From Microbacterium profundi (GTDB taxonomy: Bacteria; Actinomycetota; Actinomycetes; Actinomycetales; Microbacteriaceae), in NCBI RefSeq assembly GCF_000763375.1, contig NZ_JPSY01000001.1, positions 1,054,001 through 1,118,000 on the forward strand: a DNA stretch of 64,000 bases, read 5' to 3'. A program made the position numbers and the translations under genes. How positions within the stretch are numbered: position 1 is the first letter of the stretch; each line of letters starts with the position of its first letter. Below are positions 9,415 to 17,559 of the stretch, in pieces. The notes beneath the pieces were generated by a model. It was given only the letters and a program-made list of their open reading frames with translations. It had not been told where the DNA came from and searched no databases.

Positions 9415-11703
9415 GTGCGCTCATCCGCGCCCCTTCTTCGCGTGCGTGATCTCACCCTCACGCACGCCGATGCCGCGCGCCCCTCCCCGAGCGACGTGAA
9501 CTTCGACATCGCGCCAGGCGAGGTCGTGCTGCTGCTGGGCCCTTCCGGTTCGGGCAAGTCGACGCTCACGCTCGCGCTGAACGGTCTGATCCCGCACGCC
9601 CTGCCCGCGACGATGACGGGCACGGTCGAAGCGGGCGGGATCGACACCGCGCGCTCGGACACCGCCACGCTCAGCACGCACGTGGCGATGGTGTTCCAGG
9701 ACCCCGACGCCCAGATCGTCACCGGCACCGTGTACGACGAGGTGGCCTTCGGACCGGAGAACCTGCTGCTTCCGCTGGACGAGGTGCGCGCTCGCGCAGA
9801 GGACGCCCTGCGCCGCGTCGGACTCTGGCAGCGTCGCGACGAGAACCCCGACCGTCTCTCCGGCGGCGGCCGCCAACGACTGGTGATCGCCTGCGCCCTC
9901 GCGATGGGATCGCCCCTCCTCGTGCTCGACGAGCCGACGGCCAACCTCGACCCGCAGGGCATCGAAGACGTCTACGCCGCACTCGCCGATGTGGTCGCGG
10001 CCGGTGACCGCGCGATCCTGCTCGTCGAGCACAACCTCGACGCCGCCATGGAATTCGTGACGCGCACGATCGTGCTCGATCAGGCGGGCACCGTCGCATT
10101 CGACGGTCCGGTCGACGAGATCCTCCGCGGGCACACGGAAGAGCTCGTCTCGATGGGCGTGTGGCTGCCGGCTGCGACGCTGACGGCACGGATGCTGCGC
10201 GAGCGCGGCATCCTGTCTCACGATGCGCCGCTGCCGCTGACGCCGGTTGAACTCGCGGAGATGTTGAGCGACCGCGTCTCCGACGGGACGTTGAGCGAGC
10301 CCATCCCCCGCGGGACGTTGAGCGAGCCCATCCCCCGCGGAACATTGAGCGACCCCATCCCCCGCGGAACGTTGAGCGAGCCCATCCCCCGCGGGACATT
10401 GAGCGAGCCCATCCCCCGCGGGACATTGAGCGAGCCCATCCCCCGCGGAACATTGAGCGACCCCATCCCCCGCGGAACGTTGAGCGAGCCCATCCCCCGC
10501 GGAACATTGAGCGACCGCGTCCCCCGCGGAACGTTGAGCGAGCCCATCCCCCGCGGAACGTTGAGCGAGCCCATCCCCCGCGGGACGTTGAGCGACCCCA
10601 TCCCCCGCGGAACGTTGAGCGAGCCCATCCCCCGCGGAACATTGAGCGACCGCGTCCCCCGCGGAACGTTGAGCGAGCCCATCCCCCGCGGAACGTTGAG
10701 CGAGCCCATCCCCCGCGGGACGTTGAGCGACCCCATCCCCCGCGGAACGTTGAGCGAGCCCATCCCCCGCGGGACATTGAGCGAGCCCATCCCCCGCGGG
10801 ACATTGAGCGAGCCCATCCCCCGCGGGACATTGAGCGAGCCCATCCCCCGCGGGACATTGAGCGAGCGCAGCGAGACGAAACGGGTTGAGCGAGCCGAAG
10901 GCGAGTCGAAACCTCCCCGACCGCCGGCCCCCCTCATCCGCGCCCGCGGACTCACCGTCACGCGCGGACGACGCGAGATCCTGCACGACATAGACCTCGA
11001 CATCGAGACCGGCAGCCTGACCGCGATCGTCGGGGCGAACGGCGCAGGCAAGACCACGCTCATCCAGGCGCTCGCCGGAGTCGTTCCTCCGCGGAAGCGC
11101 CAGGTGGACGTCGACGGTCTGGACCCTGCCACGGCCTCACCGCGCGATCTCGCCGCGCGCATCGGCTTCGTGTTCCAGAACCCGGAGCACCAGTTCATCG
11201 CGCACACCGTTTCTGACGAACTCGCGCACGGGCTCACCCTTCGACAGGCTCAGGGATCGCGAATGTCGAACGCGGAGATCGCGCAGCGCGTGCACGAGAT
11301 GCTCGTGCGCTTCGGGCTGGAGCACAAGGCGGACGTGCATCCGTTCCTGCTCTCGGGCGGCGAGAAGCGACGACTGTCGGTCGGCACCGCGCTGATCACC
11401 GGCCCCCGCGTGCTCGCACTCGACGAGCCGACATTCGGGCAGGATCGCGCACGAGCCACCGAGCTCCTCGCTCTTCTGAAGTCGCTGCGCCGCGAAGGCA
11501 CGACCATCGTGATCGTCACGCACGATCTGCAACTCGTCGCAGAACACTCCACGCACACCGTCGTGCTCTCGGACGGACGCGTGCACGCCACCGGCCGCAC
11601 CGACGACCTCTTCCGCGATGAGCAGGTCTTCGCCACCGCCGGGCTGCGGCTCCCCGCACTGCAGCGCATGCTCGCTTCCCATGCAGGGACGGCGGCGTCA
11701 TGA
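9415..11703 (+). CDS. ykoD: Fused double ATPase of the ECF transporter with 21-unit nonapeptide linker
   Basis: 762 residues: two complete ABC ATPase domains in one chain, as in YkoD. Domain 1 (about 5-245) has Walker A GPSGSGKST (42-50), signature LSGGGRQRL and Walker B LLVLDEPTANLD. Domain 2 (about 505-750) has GANGAGKTT, LSGGEKRRLSVG and VLALDEPTFGQD. Between them lie 21 perfect-frame copies of GTLSEPIPR (residues 291-479; some read DPIPR or DRVPR), followed by a copy of repeat family 1 read as LSERSETKRVERAEGESK. This linker is far longer than family members need. A family 2 repeat lies inside domain 2 (LRQAQGS near residue 610). GTG start; the stop overlaps the T-component start as ATGA. 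Confidence 0.93.
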   Translation: MRSSAPLLRVRDLTLTHADAARPSPSDVNFDIAPGEVVLLLGPSGSGKSTLTLALNGLIPHALPATMTGTVEAGGIDTARSDTATLSTHVAMVFQDPDAQIVTGTVYDEVAFGPENLLLPLDEVRARAEDALRRVGLWQRRDENPDRLSGGGRQRLVIACALAMGSPLLVLDEPTANLDPQGIEDVYAALADVVAAGDRAILLVEHNLDAAMEFVTRTIVLDQAGTVAFDGPVDEILRGHTEELVSMGVWLPAATLTARMLRERGILSHDAPLPLTPVELAEMLSDRVSDGTLSEPIPRGTLSEPIPRGTLSDPIPRGTLSEPIPRGTLSEPIPRGTLSEPIPRGTLSDPIPRGTLSEPIPRGTLSDRVPRGTLSEPIPRGTLSEPIPRGTLSDPIPRGTLSEPIPRGTLSDRVPRGTLSEPIPRGTLSEPIPRGTLSDPIPRGTLSEPIPRGTLSEPIPRGTLSEPIPRGTLSEPIPRGTLSERSETKRVERAEGESKPPRPPAPLIRARGLTVTRGRREILHDIDLDIETGSLTAIVGANGAGKTTLIQALAGVVPPRKRQVDVDGLDPATASPRDLAARIGFVFQNPEHQFIAHTVSDELAHGLTLRQAQGSRMSNAEIAQRVHEMLVRFGLEHKADVHPFLLSGGEKRRLSVGTALITGPRVLALDEPTFGQDRARATELLALLKSLRREGTTIVIVTHDLQLVAEHSTHTVVLSDGRVHATGRTDDLFRDEQVFATAGLRLPALQRMLASHAGTAAS
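10285..10851. repeat. Coding minisatellite: 21 tandem copies of a 27-bp unit
   Basis: Each unit is GGNACRTTGAGCGAGCCC followed by ATCCCCCGC, 27 bp, so every copy keeps the reading frame. Variants alter one codon (GAG to GAC) or three. Their order shows a higher-order period of five units: positions 5-9 and 10-14 both run E,E,D,E,R and 15-18 start the same series, indicating duplication of a 135-bp block. The array runs straight into a copy of repeat family 1 (10857), with which the unit shares TTGAGCGAGC, so it probably arose from it. Confidence 0.95.
10857..10912. repeat. Interspersed repeat, family 1, inside the ATPase gene
   Basis: TTGAGCGAGCGCAGCGAGAC, then GAAACGGGTTGAGCGAGCC and GAGTCGAAACC. 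It ends the 27-bp array and is translated as part of the inter-domain linker. Confidence 0.85.
11237..11256. repeat. Interspersed repeat, family 2, inside ATPase domain 2
   Basis: CCCTTCGACAGGCTCAGGGA, the reverse orientation of the 1988 copy. It is read as TLRQAQGS in the second ATPase domain, between HTVSDELAHG and the segment leading to the signature motif. Confidence 0.75.
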
Positions 11704-12518
11704 GCACCACCGTCATCGACCCGTATGCCGCGATGGTCAGGGCCTCGCGCCGCGAGTTCCTGTACGCACTGAACCCGCTGGGGAAGGTCGCCGCAGTCGC
11801 CCCCGCGATGATCCTGCTGGTCTTCGTGCGCGACCTCGCCACACCTGCTGCCTTACTCGTGCTCGCATATGCGCTGATCCTGATCGGCGCGCGGCTGACC
11901 TGGCGCCTCTTGCTGCTTCTGCTCGTCGTGATACCGGTCGCCATGCTCGTGATCGGCATCGGTTTCTCGCTGTGGGTGGATGCCGCGCTCGTCGACGACA
12001 CCGCATCGTTCCTGCGGATCGGCGGCTGGACCCTCTTCACCGGCGCGCTGGAAGTCGGGTTCGCCACCGCGCTGCGGCTCGGCGCCATCACCGCGCTCGC
12101 GCTGGTGGGCGGGCTCACCACGAGCGGTCCTGACCTGGTGCGCGCGAGCATCCAGCAGCTGCGGGTGCCATACCGCGTCGGCTACACGGCGCTCGCAGCC
12201 TTCCGGTTCGTGCCCCGGTTCGGGCACGAGCTCAGCGTGATCCGCGCCGCGCACCGCGTACGCGGGCATCACGGCGGTCGCGGCCCGTTCGCGCGCATCG
12301 CCAGGGGCTGGGGGTACATCGTGCCGCTGCTCGCCGGAGCGATCCGTCATGCCGAGCGAGTGGCCCTGGCCATGGATGCCCGCGCCTTCGGCGCGCATCC
12401 CACCCGCACTGAACGCCATCTCGTGCCCTTCCGCACACGCGACGTCGTGTTCATCGTCCTGCTTCTCGCAGCATCCGCCGCGATCTTCATCGTGCTCTTC
12501 CCCTGGCAACCCGCCTGA
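11700..12518 (+). CDS. ykoC: ECF transporter transmembrane (T) component, YkoC type
   Basis: 272-residue EcfT/CbiQ family membrane protein that couples the ATPases to the S component. The start is typical (NPLGKVAAVAPAMILLVFVRD), followed by hydrophobic segments at about 45-60, 70-95 and 115-140, and the cytoplasmic coupling region with the two short Ala-Arg motifs expected for the family (IRAAHRVRG, and AMDARAFG near 220). A final TM segment lies at FIVLLLAASAAIFIVLF. Its ATG overlaps the upstream stop. Together with 8780 and 9415 it completes a three-gene ECF importer operon. Confidence 0.9.
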   Translation: MSTTVIDPYAAMVRASRREFLYALNPLGKVAAVAPAMILLVFVRDLATPAALLVLAYALILIGARLTWRLLLLLLVVIPVAMLVIGIGFSLWVDAALVDDTASFLRIGGWTLFTGALEVGFATALRLGAITALALVGGLTTSGPDLVRASIQQLRVPYRVGYTALAAFRFVPRFGHELSVIRAAHRVRGHHGGRGPFARIARGWGYIVPLLAGAIRHAERVALAMDARAFGAHPTRTERHLVPFRTRDVVFIVLLLAASAAIFIVLFPWQPA

Positions 12519-12528
12519 AAGGCATCGC

Positions 12529-12636
12529 ATGGCATTCAGCAAGATGGTGGGGCCCGAGACGACTGTGCTCCTGCACCTCGAAGTGCTGCGCACCGAGCGG
12601 ATGCGCGTGTTCGAAGGAGAAAAGTGCCGGTTCTGA
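12529..12636 (+). CDS. Possible 35-residue small protein
   Basis: Short frame starting MAFSKMVGPETTVLLHLEV and ending FEGEKCRF, ten bases after the T-component stop. There is a weak possible ribosome site (GAAAGG). Its last codons lie in the left arm of the terminator hairpin, so the stop codon sits in the hairpin loop, an arrangement that could be coincidence. I do not recognise the protein. Confidence 0.25.
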   Translation: MAFSKMVGPETTVLLHLEVLRTERMRVFEGEKCRF

Positions 12637-12660
12637 CGCCGTGAAACCGGCACTTTCTCC
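12616..12660. terminator. Strong hairpin terminator after the ECF operon
   Basis: AAAGTGCCGGTT (12621-12632) pairs perfectly with AACCGGCACTTT (12645-12656), extended outward by GGAGA/TCTCC with one bulge. The T-rich right arm makes it a convincing intrinsic terminator on the plus strand. Confidence 0.8.
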
Positions 12661-12718
12661 TTTCGTCGCGCTGATCATTTCCGAGCCGACAGCGGGGTCG
12701 AAACGAGACCAGTACGGA

Positions 12719-12753
12719 CTACTCCGGTAGCAAGCGGTTTGTTACCGGAGTAG
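12719..12753 (-). terminator. Hairpin terminator after the acyl-CoA dehydrogenase gene
   Basis: CTACTCCGGTA (12719-12729) pairs with TACCGGAGTAG (12743-12753) across 13 bases. It lies eight bases past the stop codon of the minus-strand gene. Confidence 0.65.
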
Positions 12754-12760
12754 CCCGGCG

Positions 12761-13924
12761 TCAACGCTTGCCGACGATCTGACGCCCCACGAGGTCGCGC
12801 ATGATCTCGTTGGTGCCGCCGTAGATGCGGTGCACGCGGGCGTCGGTGAAGGCGCGGGCGATCGGATACTCCATGATGTAGCCGTAGCCGCCGTGCAGCT
12901 GCACGCCGGTGTCGAGCACCTCCCACTCGCGCTCGGTCGCCCAGAACTTGACCTTCGCGGCATCCTCAGCGGTGAGCTTCTTGTCCTTGTACGCGCGCAG
13001 CGCCTGGTCGATGTACGCCCACATCACCTCGGTGGTGGTGACCATGTCGGCGAGGCGGAAGCGGGTGTTCTGGAAGTCGGCGATGCGCTCGCCGAACGCC
13101 TCGCGGTCCTTCGTGTAGGCGATGGTCCAGGCGGTCGCAGCCTCGGCAGCCGCAGCGGCGGCGACACCGATCGAAAGTCGCTCGAGCGGCAGGTTCATCA
13201 TCAGCTGGATGAAGCCCTGCCCCTCCTTGCCGCTGATGAGGTTCTCGTCGGGGACGAACACGTCGGTGAAGCTGAGCTCTGCAGTGTCCCAGCCGTGGAA
13301 GCCCATCTTCTGGAGCTTCTTGCCCTGGTCGAAGCCCTCCATGCCCTTCTCAACGATCAGAAGGCTGAATGCGTCGGGGCGGTTGCCCTCGCCCGTCTTC
13401 ACGAATGTCACGACGATGTCGGCCGTCGTGCCGGATGAGATGAAGGTCTTGGCGCCGTTGAGGATGTAACCGCCATCGACCTTCTTGGCGTTGGTCTTGA
13501 TGCCGCGAAGATCGGAGCCTGCGCCGGGGTCGGTCATGGCGAGAGCGCCGAGCACCTCGCCGGTCGCCATGCGTGGGAGCCACTTCTCCTTCTGCTCCTG
13601 CGTGCCCATGTGCACGAGGTAGGGCACGGCCAGGTCGTCCTGGATGCCGAAGGCGCCGGCCAGCGAACCGGCACCGGATGCGATGACCTCTTCCATCACG
13701 ATGGTACGGAAGCGGTAGTCCTGCAGCATGCCGGCGCCGCCGAACTCCTCGGGGACCGAAAGCCCGATCAGGCCGGCCTCACCTGCGGCGAGCATGGTCT
13801 CGCGGTCGATCTCGCCCGCGGCATCCCACTTCTCGATGCTCTCATTGCTGACGTGGCGCTTGACGAAGTCCTTCACCAGGTCGCGGAAAGCCTCGTGGTC
13901 TTCTTCGTAGATTTCGCGTTCCAT
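12761..13924 (-). CDS. Acyl-CoA dehydrogenase family protein
   Basis: 387-residue flavoprotein of the acyl-CoA dehydrogenase family, introducing a trans-2,3 double bond into acyl-CoA. Visible hallmarks: ALAMTDPGAGSDLRGIKT (FAD/substrate region), NGAKTFISSG, RLSIGVAAAAAAEAATAW, and near the C-terminus LHGGYGYIMEYPIARAFTDARVHRIYGGTNEIMRD, in which the Y(I/G)GTxEI signature is intact. The ATG follows GGGAGGA at good distance, and TAGAAT upstream could be its -10 box. It stands alone, so the acyl substrate cannot be inferred. Confidence 0.95.
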   Translation of the reverse strand: MEREIYEEDHEAFRDLVKDFVKRHVSNESIEKWDAAGEIDRETMLAAGEAGLIGLSVPEEFGGAGMLQDYRFRTIVMEEVIASGAGSLAGAFGIQDDLAVPYLVHMGTQEQKEKWLPRMATGEVLGALAMTDPGAGSDLRGIKTNAKKVDGGYILNGAKTFISSGTTADIVVTFVKTGEGNRPDAFSLLIVEKGMEGFDQGKKLQKMGFHGWDTAELSFTDVFVPDENLISGKEGQGFIQLMMNLPLERLSIGVAAAAAAEAATAWTIAYTKDREAFGERIADFQNTRFRLADMVTTTEVMWAYIDQALRAYKDKKLTAEDAAKVKFWATEREWEVLDTGVQLHGGYGYIMEYPIARAFTDARVHRIYGGTNEIMRDLVGRQIVGKR

Positions 13925-14065
13925 GCCGTCCTCCCGAACGTGTCAGTGCGTCGTTGCTCCCGCGATTCTAGGGCGGAGAGCGGATGCCGTGACAGCTCGT
14001 TGTGAGAATGCATCCCGCCATGCGTGGGACTGCGTACCGCGTTTGTGGGAAGCCACAGAACCGGC

Positions 14066-14992
14066 TCAGTGCACGTAGTCGGGAGCCGCAGCGAGCCCGA
14101 AGAACTCCTCGAGCGTGTGGAAGCCGCCGTCATGGTAGGCCACCGCGAGTTGCGGCCCGACGAAGCGGAGGTGCCACGGTTCCGGCATGTAGCCGGTCCG
14201 GTCGCTCGCGCCACTCTCATAGCGGACGACGTAGCCGTACTCCCACGCATGCTCGGCCACCCAGGCGGCCTGCGCGGTGCTGCCGAACGCGTCGATCTCA
14301 CCGCAGGCATCGCCGCACGCGACGACGTCCACAGCCAGCCCGGTCTGATGCTCGCTGAAGCCTGCGCGCGCCGAGCCCTCGTCCGCACCCGCGACGCCCT
14401 CGGCCGCGACGAAACCGGAATAGGTCGAGACCTGCAGGTTGTACGAGCGATAGCCGTTGTTGATCCCGAGCACTCCCGCACCCGACGCGTCAGCTGTCTG
14501 CGCGAGTGCGCCCAGCGCATCGCGCGCATCCGTCCGAAGGCGATCGGATGGTGTCGTGGATGCGAGATCGACGCCGTCGAGGCTTGACGGCTCGAAACCC
14601 AGAGGCGCCAGCGGGCGGGTCTTGTTCACCACCACCCAGATGCGGGCTGGATCACTCAGCGAAATGCACGGCGCGTTTCCCGCGATCACGGCGTCTCGAA
14701 AGGCCATACCTCCGCCGAACGCCGCGATCGCCGCCTCGTCGGCGCCCGCCGCGAGCGCCTCGGCGACTGCCGCATCCGCACACGGGTCAGCCGCGATGAC
14801 GCCGCCGACATCCACACCAGGCAGTTGAGCCGCGACGGCCGGCGTGGGAGGAAGCTCGGCGTCCGCCGCGGCCGGCACATCGACGACGGCCCACAGCATC
14901 CCGAGCGCCGTCACGGCCAGGCCGATGGGCAGCGCGACGACCAGCACGCGCGACGGACGCGAGGCGTGCCGTGGGTGGTGGGCGCCGCTCAT
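14066..14992 (-). CDS. D-alanyl-D-alanine carboxypeptidase family protein (M15B, VanY-like)
   Basis: 308-residue membrane-anchored peptidase acting on cell-wall peptides. An uncleaved anchor (VLVVALPIGLAVTALGMLWAVV, about 16-37) precedes an extracellular domain. The M15 zinc site is clear: SEHQTGLAVDV (His and Asp ligands) and EPWHLRFVG (catalytic Glu-adjacent and His ligand); FVAAEGVAGADEGSARAG precedes it. The region around 75-115 (CADAAVAEAL) is not part of the catalytic fold. The start is six bases past CACAAT, and the gene diverges from the intein-bearing radical SAM gene. Confidence 0.88.
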   Translation of the reverse strand: MSGAHHPRHASRPSRVLVVALPIGLAVTALGMLWAVVDVPAAADAELPPTPAVAAQLPGVDVGGVIAADPCADAAVAEALAAGADEAAIAAFGGGMAFRDAVIAGNAPCISLSDPARIWVVVNKTRPLAPLGFEPSSLDGVDLASTTPSDRLRTDARDALGALAQTADASGAGVLGINNGYRSYNLQVSTYSGFVAAEGVAGADEGSARAGFSEHQTGLAVDVVACGDACGEIDAFGSTAQAAWVAEHAWEYGYVVRYESGASDRTGYMPEPWHLRFVGPQLAVAYHDGGFHTLEEFFGLAAAPDYVH

Positions 14993-15041
14993 GGTTCCAT
15001 TGTGCCCGCATCCACCGATCGAACATATATCTCACACGATC

Positions 15042-15070
15042 TTGACTTAACATCGTGCATTTGTTCGAAT
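15042..15070 (+). promoter_or_regulatory. Promoter of the radical SAM gene, leaderless
   Basis: TTGACT (15042-15047), exactly 17 bases, TCGAAT (15065-15070), then six bases to the ATG at 15077. This spacing fixes the start codon and suggests a transcript without a 5' leader. Confidence 0.7.
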
Positions 15071-15076
15071 GAGTTC

Positions 15077-16753
15077 ATGCGATGGCAGGGACAGACGATC
15101 GACGACGCGGATGACGCGGCGCTGCCGGGCATGGAGAACCGCACGGGTATCGTCCGCTCCGTGACGACGCCGGAGTTCGCGGGGATGACGTTCCACGAGG
15201 TGCTGGCGCGCTCCGCGCTGAATCACGTGCCCAGCGGCTCGCGTATGCCGTTCAGCTGGACGATCAATCCCTACCGCGGATGCAGTCATGCATGCGTGTA
15301 CTGCGTATCCCCCGACACGCTGGTGCTGTGCGCAGATGGACGGCAGCGTCGGATCGATGATCTCCTGGTCGGCGACGAGATCATCGGCACGGAGCGTCAA
15401 GGAAACTACCGCCGATATGTCCGCACACGAGTGCTCGCAAAGTGGGGTACTCAAAAGCCGGCCTATCGAGTCACCCTGGCAGACGGGACCGTGATCATTG
15501 CGAGCGGGGATCACCGATTTCTCACCGATCGTGGATGGAAGCACGTTGCGGATGCTGAGCGAGGCCAGCGCCCGCACCTCACCGCGAACAATAGGCTCAT
15601 GGGATTCGGCGCACAGGTCGCGCGTCCTGAGATCCTCCAACTCATCACTTCATCGATGACGGAGCTGCGGATTCCGCATGTAAGCGAGCCGCCGCGACCC
15701 AACGGCGTCTCTTGCGTCCGCGTTACAGGCGGACTTCCTCAGCGCCAAAGGTTCTTCGACCTCACGCAACCAGCCATTATGAGGAAGCTCGGCATTGAGG
15801 GGAGCGCCGTGAAGTCGGCATCCGACCTCCGAATCGTCGCGGTCGACGCACTCGGTGAGACGCGAGATCTTGTCGACATCACGACAGGAACTGGCGATTT
15901 CATCGCTAACGGAGTAATAAGTCACAATTGCTTCGCTCGCGGAACGCATGAGTACCTCGACCTCGACGGTGGTGGCGACTTCGATTCGCAGATCGTCGTG
16001 AAGACCAACGTCGCCGAAGTGCTCGCGAAAGAGCTGCGGAAAGGCAGCTGGCAGCACGAGAGCGTCGCGCTCGGCACGAACACCGATCCGTACCAACGTG
16101 CCGAAGGCCGTTACAAACTGATGCCCGACATCATCCGCGCCCTCGCGGAATCCGGCACCCCGTTCTCGATCCTCACCAAGGGAACGTTGATCCGGCGCGA
16201 CATCCCGATATTGAGGGATGCTGCGAAGCACGTGCCAATCGACATCCAGATGTCCATCGCAATGTACGACGACGCACTGCAGCACTCGATCGAGCCGGGA
16301 ACGCCTTCGACACAAGCGCGGCTCGACACCGTGCGCGCTCTGACTGATGCGGGGTTCCGCGTGGGCGTCTTCCTGATGCCCGTTCTGCCGCACCTCACCG
16401 ACTCGGTCGCGGCCATCGATCACGCGTTGCAGCGCATCGAGCAGACCGGCGCCGACCACGTCATCTACGGCGCCCTGCATCTGCGCGCCGGGGTCAAGCC
16501 CTGGTTCATGCAATGGCTCGGGCGCGAGCATCCGGAACTCATGTCGTCGTACCGCGAGCTGTATCCGGGCGCAGCGGCCGATGCTCCGAAGGCGTACCGG
16601 CAGTGGTTGGCGAAGCGGGTGCGTCCGCTGATCCGTGCGCACGGGCTCGAGGCGCGCCATTCAGACGACGACGCATACCCTGCTCGGCAGCTCACTCGGC
16701 CGACGCACTTGCGCACGACCGCCGCCGCTCAGCCTGCGCCAACTCTGTTCTGA
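15077..16753 (+). CDS. Rv2578c-type radical SAM protein interrupted by an intein
   Basis: 558-residue precursor; splicing would give 349 residues, close to the mycobacterial Rv2578c family. N-extein: MRW start, PGMENRTGIVRSV, FHEVLARSALNHVP, NPYRGCSHACVYC. C-extein: CFARGTHEYLDL, DFDSQIVVKTNVAEVL, LGTNTDPYQRAEG, ILTKGTLIRRD, ending APTLF. The radical SAM cluster motif CxxxCxxC is C69, C73 and then the junction cysteine. In the precursor that third cysteine is intein Cys76; after splicing C285 takes its place, so only the spliced protein has the native cluster sequence. Role of the enzyme family is unknown. Start fixed by the promoter at 15042. Confidence 0.93.
   Translation: MRWQGQTIDDADDAALPGMENRTGIVRSVTTPEFAGMTFHEVLARSALNHVPSGSRMPFSWTINPYRGCSHACVYCVSPDTLVLCADGRQRRIDDLLVGDEIIGTERQGNYRRYVRTRVLAKWGTQKPAYRVTLADGTVIIASGDHRFLTDRGWKHVADAERGQRPHLTANNRLMGFGAQVARPEILQLITSSMTELRIPHVSEPPRPNGVSCVRVTGGLPQRQRFFDLTQPAIMRKLGIEGSAVKSASDLRIVAVDALGETRDLVDITTGTGDFIANGVISHNCFARGTHEYLDLDGGGDFDSQIVVKTNVAEVLAKELRKGSWQHESVALGTNTDPYQRAEGRYKLMPDIIRALAESGTPFSILTKGTLIRRDIPILRDAAKHVPIDIQMSIAMYDDALQHSIEPGTPSTQARLDTVRALTDAGFRVGVFLMPVLPHLTDSVAAIDHALQRIEQTGADHVIYGALHLRAGVKPWFMQWLGREHPELMSSYRELYPGAAADAPKAYRQWLAKRVRPLIRAHGLEARHSDDDAYPARQLTRPTHLRTTAAAQPAPTLF
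15302..15928 (+). other. Mini-intein (209 residues)
   Basis: Begins with Cys76 of the precursor (CVSPDTLVLCADGRQRRIDD, block A) and ends VISHN before extein Cys285 (block G, with penultimate His and terminal Asn). Block B is IASGDHRFLTDRGW and block F is DLVDITTGTGDFIANG. At 209 residues there is no room for an active LAGLIDADG endonuclease, but the segment NRLMGFGAQ to SAVKSASDLR looks like the edges of a deleted one. Its codon choice is less GC-rich than the flanks (for example AAAGTGGGGTACTCAAAAG), consistent with horizontal acquisition. Confidence 0.92.
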
Positions 16754-16820
16754 CAACGCACTGTTCTGACGACCCCGTCGCGGTCAGGCCTGCCCCGGCT
16801 GGCACGTAGGCTCAGTGACT

Positions 16821-17360
16821 ATGGCAATCGGCGCGATGATCCACACGTTCACGGTGCAACTCGCCGATACGGACCGCGGCGTCTACGACGACCTCACGCT
16901 CCGCGTCGCACGGCATCCGTCCGAGACCGACGCATACATGGTGACCCGCACGCTCGCCTACTGCCTGGAGTACGTCGAGGGCATCGTCTTCGGCGCCGGC
17001 ATCTCGTCGACGGAAGAACCTGCGGTGCTCGTGCGCGATCTCACCGGCAAGGTCACCGTGTGGATCGAGGTCGGAGCCCCTGACGCCGAACGTCTGCACT
17101 ACGGCAGCAAGCTGGCCGACCGGATCGTCGTCTACACGCACCGCGATCCGATCAAGGTCATCGCACCATGGGCGGGCAAGCGCATCCACAACGCCGAGGC
17201 GATCGAGGTGTTCAGCTTCGACCCCGGCTTCGTCGATGCCGCGGCCGCGGTGCTCGAGCGACGCAACACCGTGACGCTGACTGTCACTGAGCAGCAGCTG
17301 TACCTCGACCTGAACGGGACCACTCTGAGCTCTGCGATCCACGTACGCGGCATCGACTGA
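16821..17360 (+). CDS. YaeQ family protein
   Basis: 179-residue member of the YaeQ family (a PD-(D/E)xK nuclease-like fold; biological role unsettled). Visible family pattern: ATG-AIGAMIHTFTVQLADTD, LRVARHPSETDAYMVTRTLAY, then WIEVGAPDAERLHYGSKLAD, VYTHR and a C-terminal beta region (VTLTVTEQQLYLDLNG). The ATG at 16821 aligns best with YaeQ; a GTG six bases earlier (16815) is also open. A TAGGCT hexamer lies eight bases before the ATG, suggesting a very short leader or none. A terminator-rich region separates it from the convergent helicase gene. Confidence 0.88.
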   Translation: MAIGAMIHTFTVQLADTDRGVYDDLTLRVARHPSETDAYMVTRTLAYCLEYVEGIVFGAGISSTEEPAVLVRDLTGKVTVWIEVGAPDAERLHYGSKLADRIVVYTHRDPIKVIAPWAGKRIHNAEAIEVFSFDPGFVDAAAAVLERRNTVTLTVTEQQLYLDLNGTTLSSAIHVRGID

Positions 17361-17470
17361 ACGGGCCGCTCACCGACCGGGATTGAGGTTGCCGATGGCG
17401 GGCGTTGCCTTTCGCAGCCGATCGCTCGACGGATGCACTGCCGGCGCTCGACGGCGTCAGTTTCCAGCGA

Positions 17471-17554
17471 TTCACAACTCCTCAAGAACAACGCAGAAGG
17501 GCCCCGGAATCAGCTTCCGGGGCCCCGATCCTCAGAATTCTGAGGAGTTGTGAA
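17471..17554. terminator. Nested bidirectional terminator
   Basis: An inner hairpin GGGCCCCGGAA (17499-17509)/TTCCGGGGCCC (17515-17525) is enclosed by a perfect 14-bp inverted repeat TTCACAACTCCTCA (17471-17484)/TGAGGAGTTGTGAA (17541-17554), which itself abuts the palindrome CCTCAGAATTCTGAGG. It ends 5 bases before the helicase stop codon region and serves both convergent genes. Confidence 0.75.
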
Positions 17555-17559
17555 CGGTG

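Noticed and set aside
9421..11237. Antisense frames of 300-520 codons made of GGWARS/GDGLAQ/GMGSLNVPR repeats
   Set aside because: They are the complement of the 27-bp array; the plus-strand frame carries two complete ATPase domains, so only it is real.
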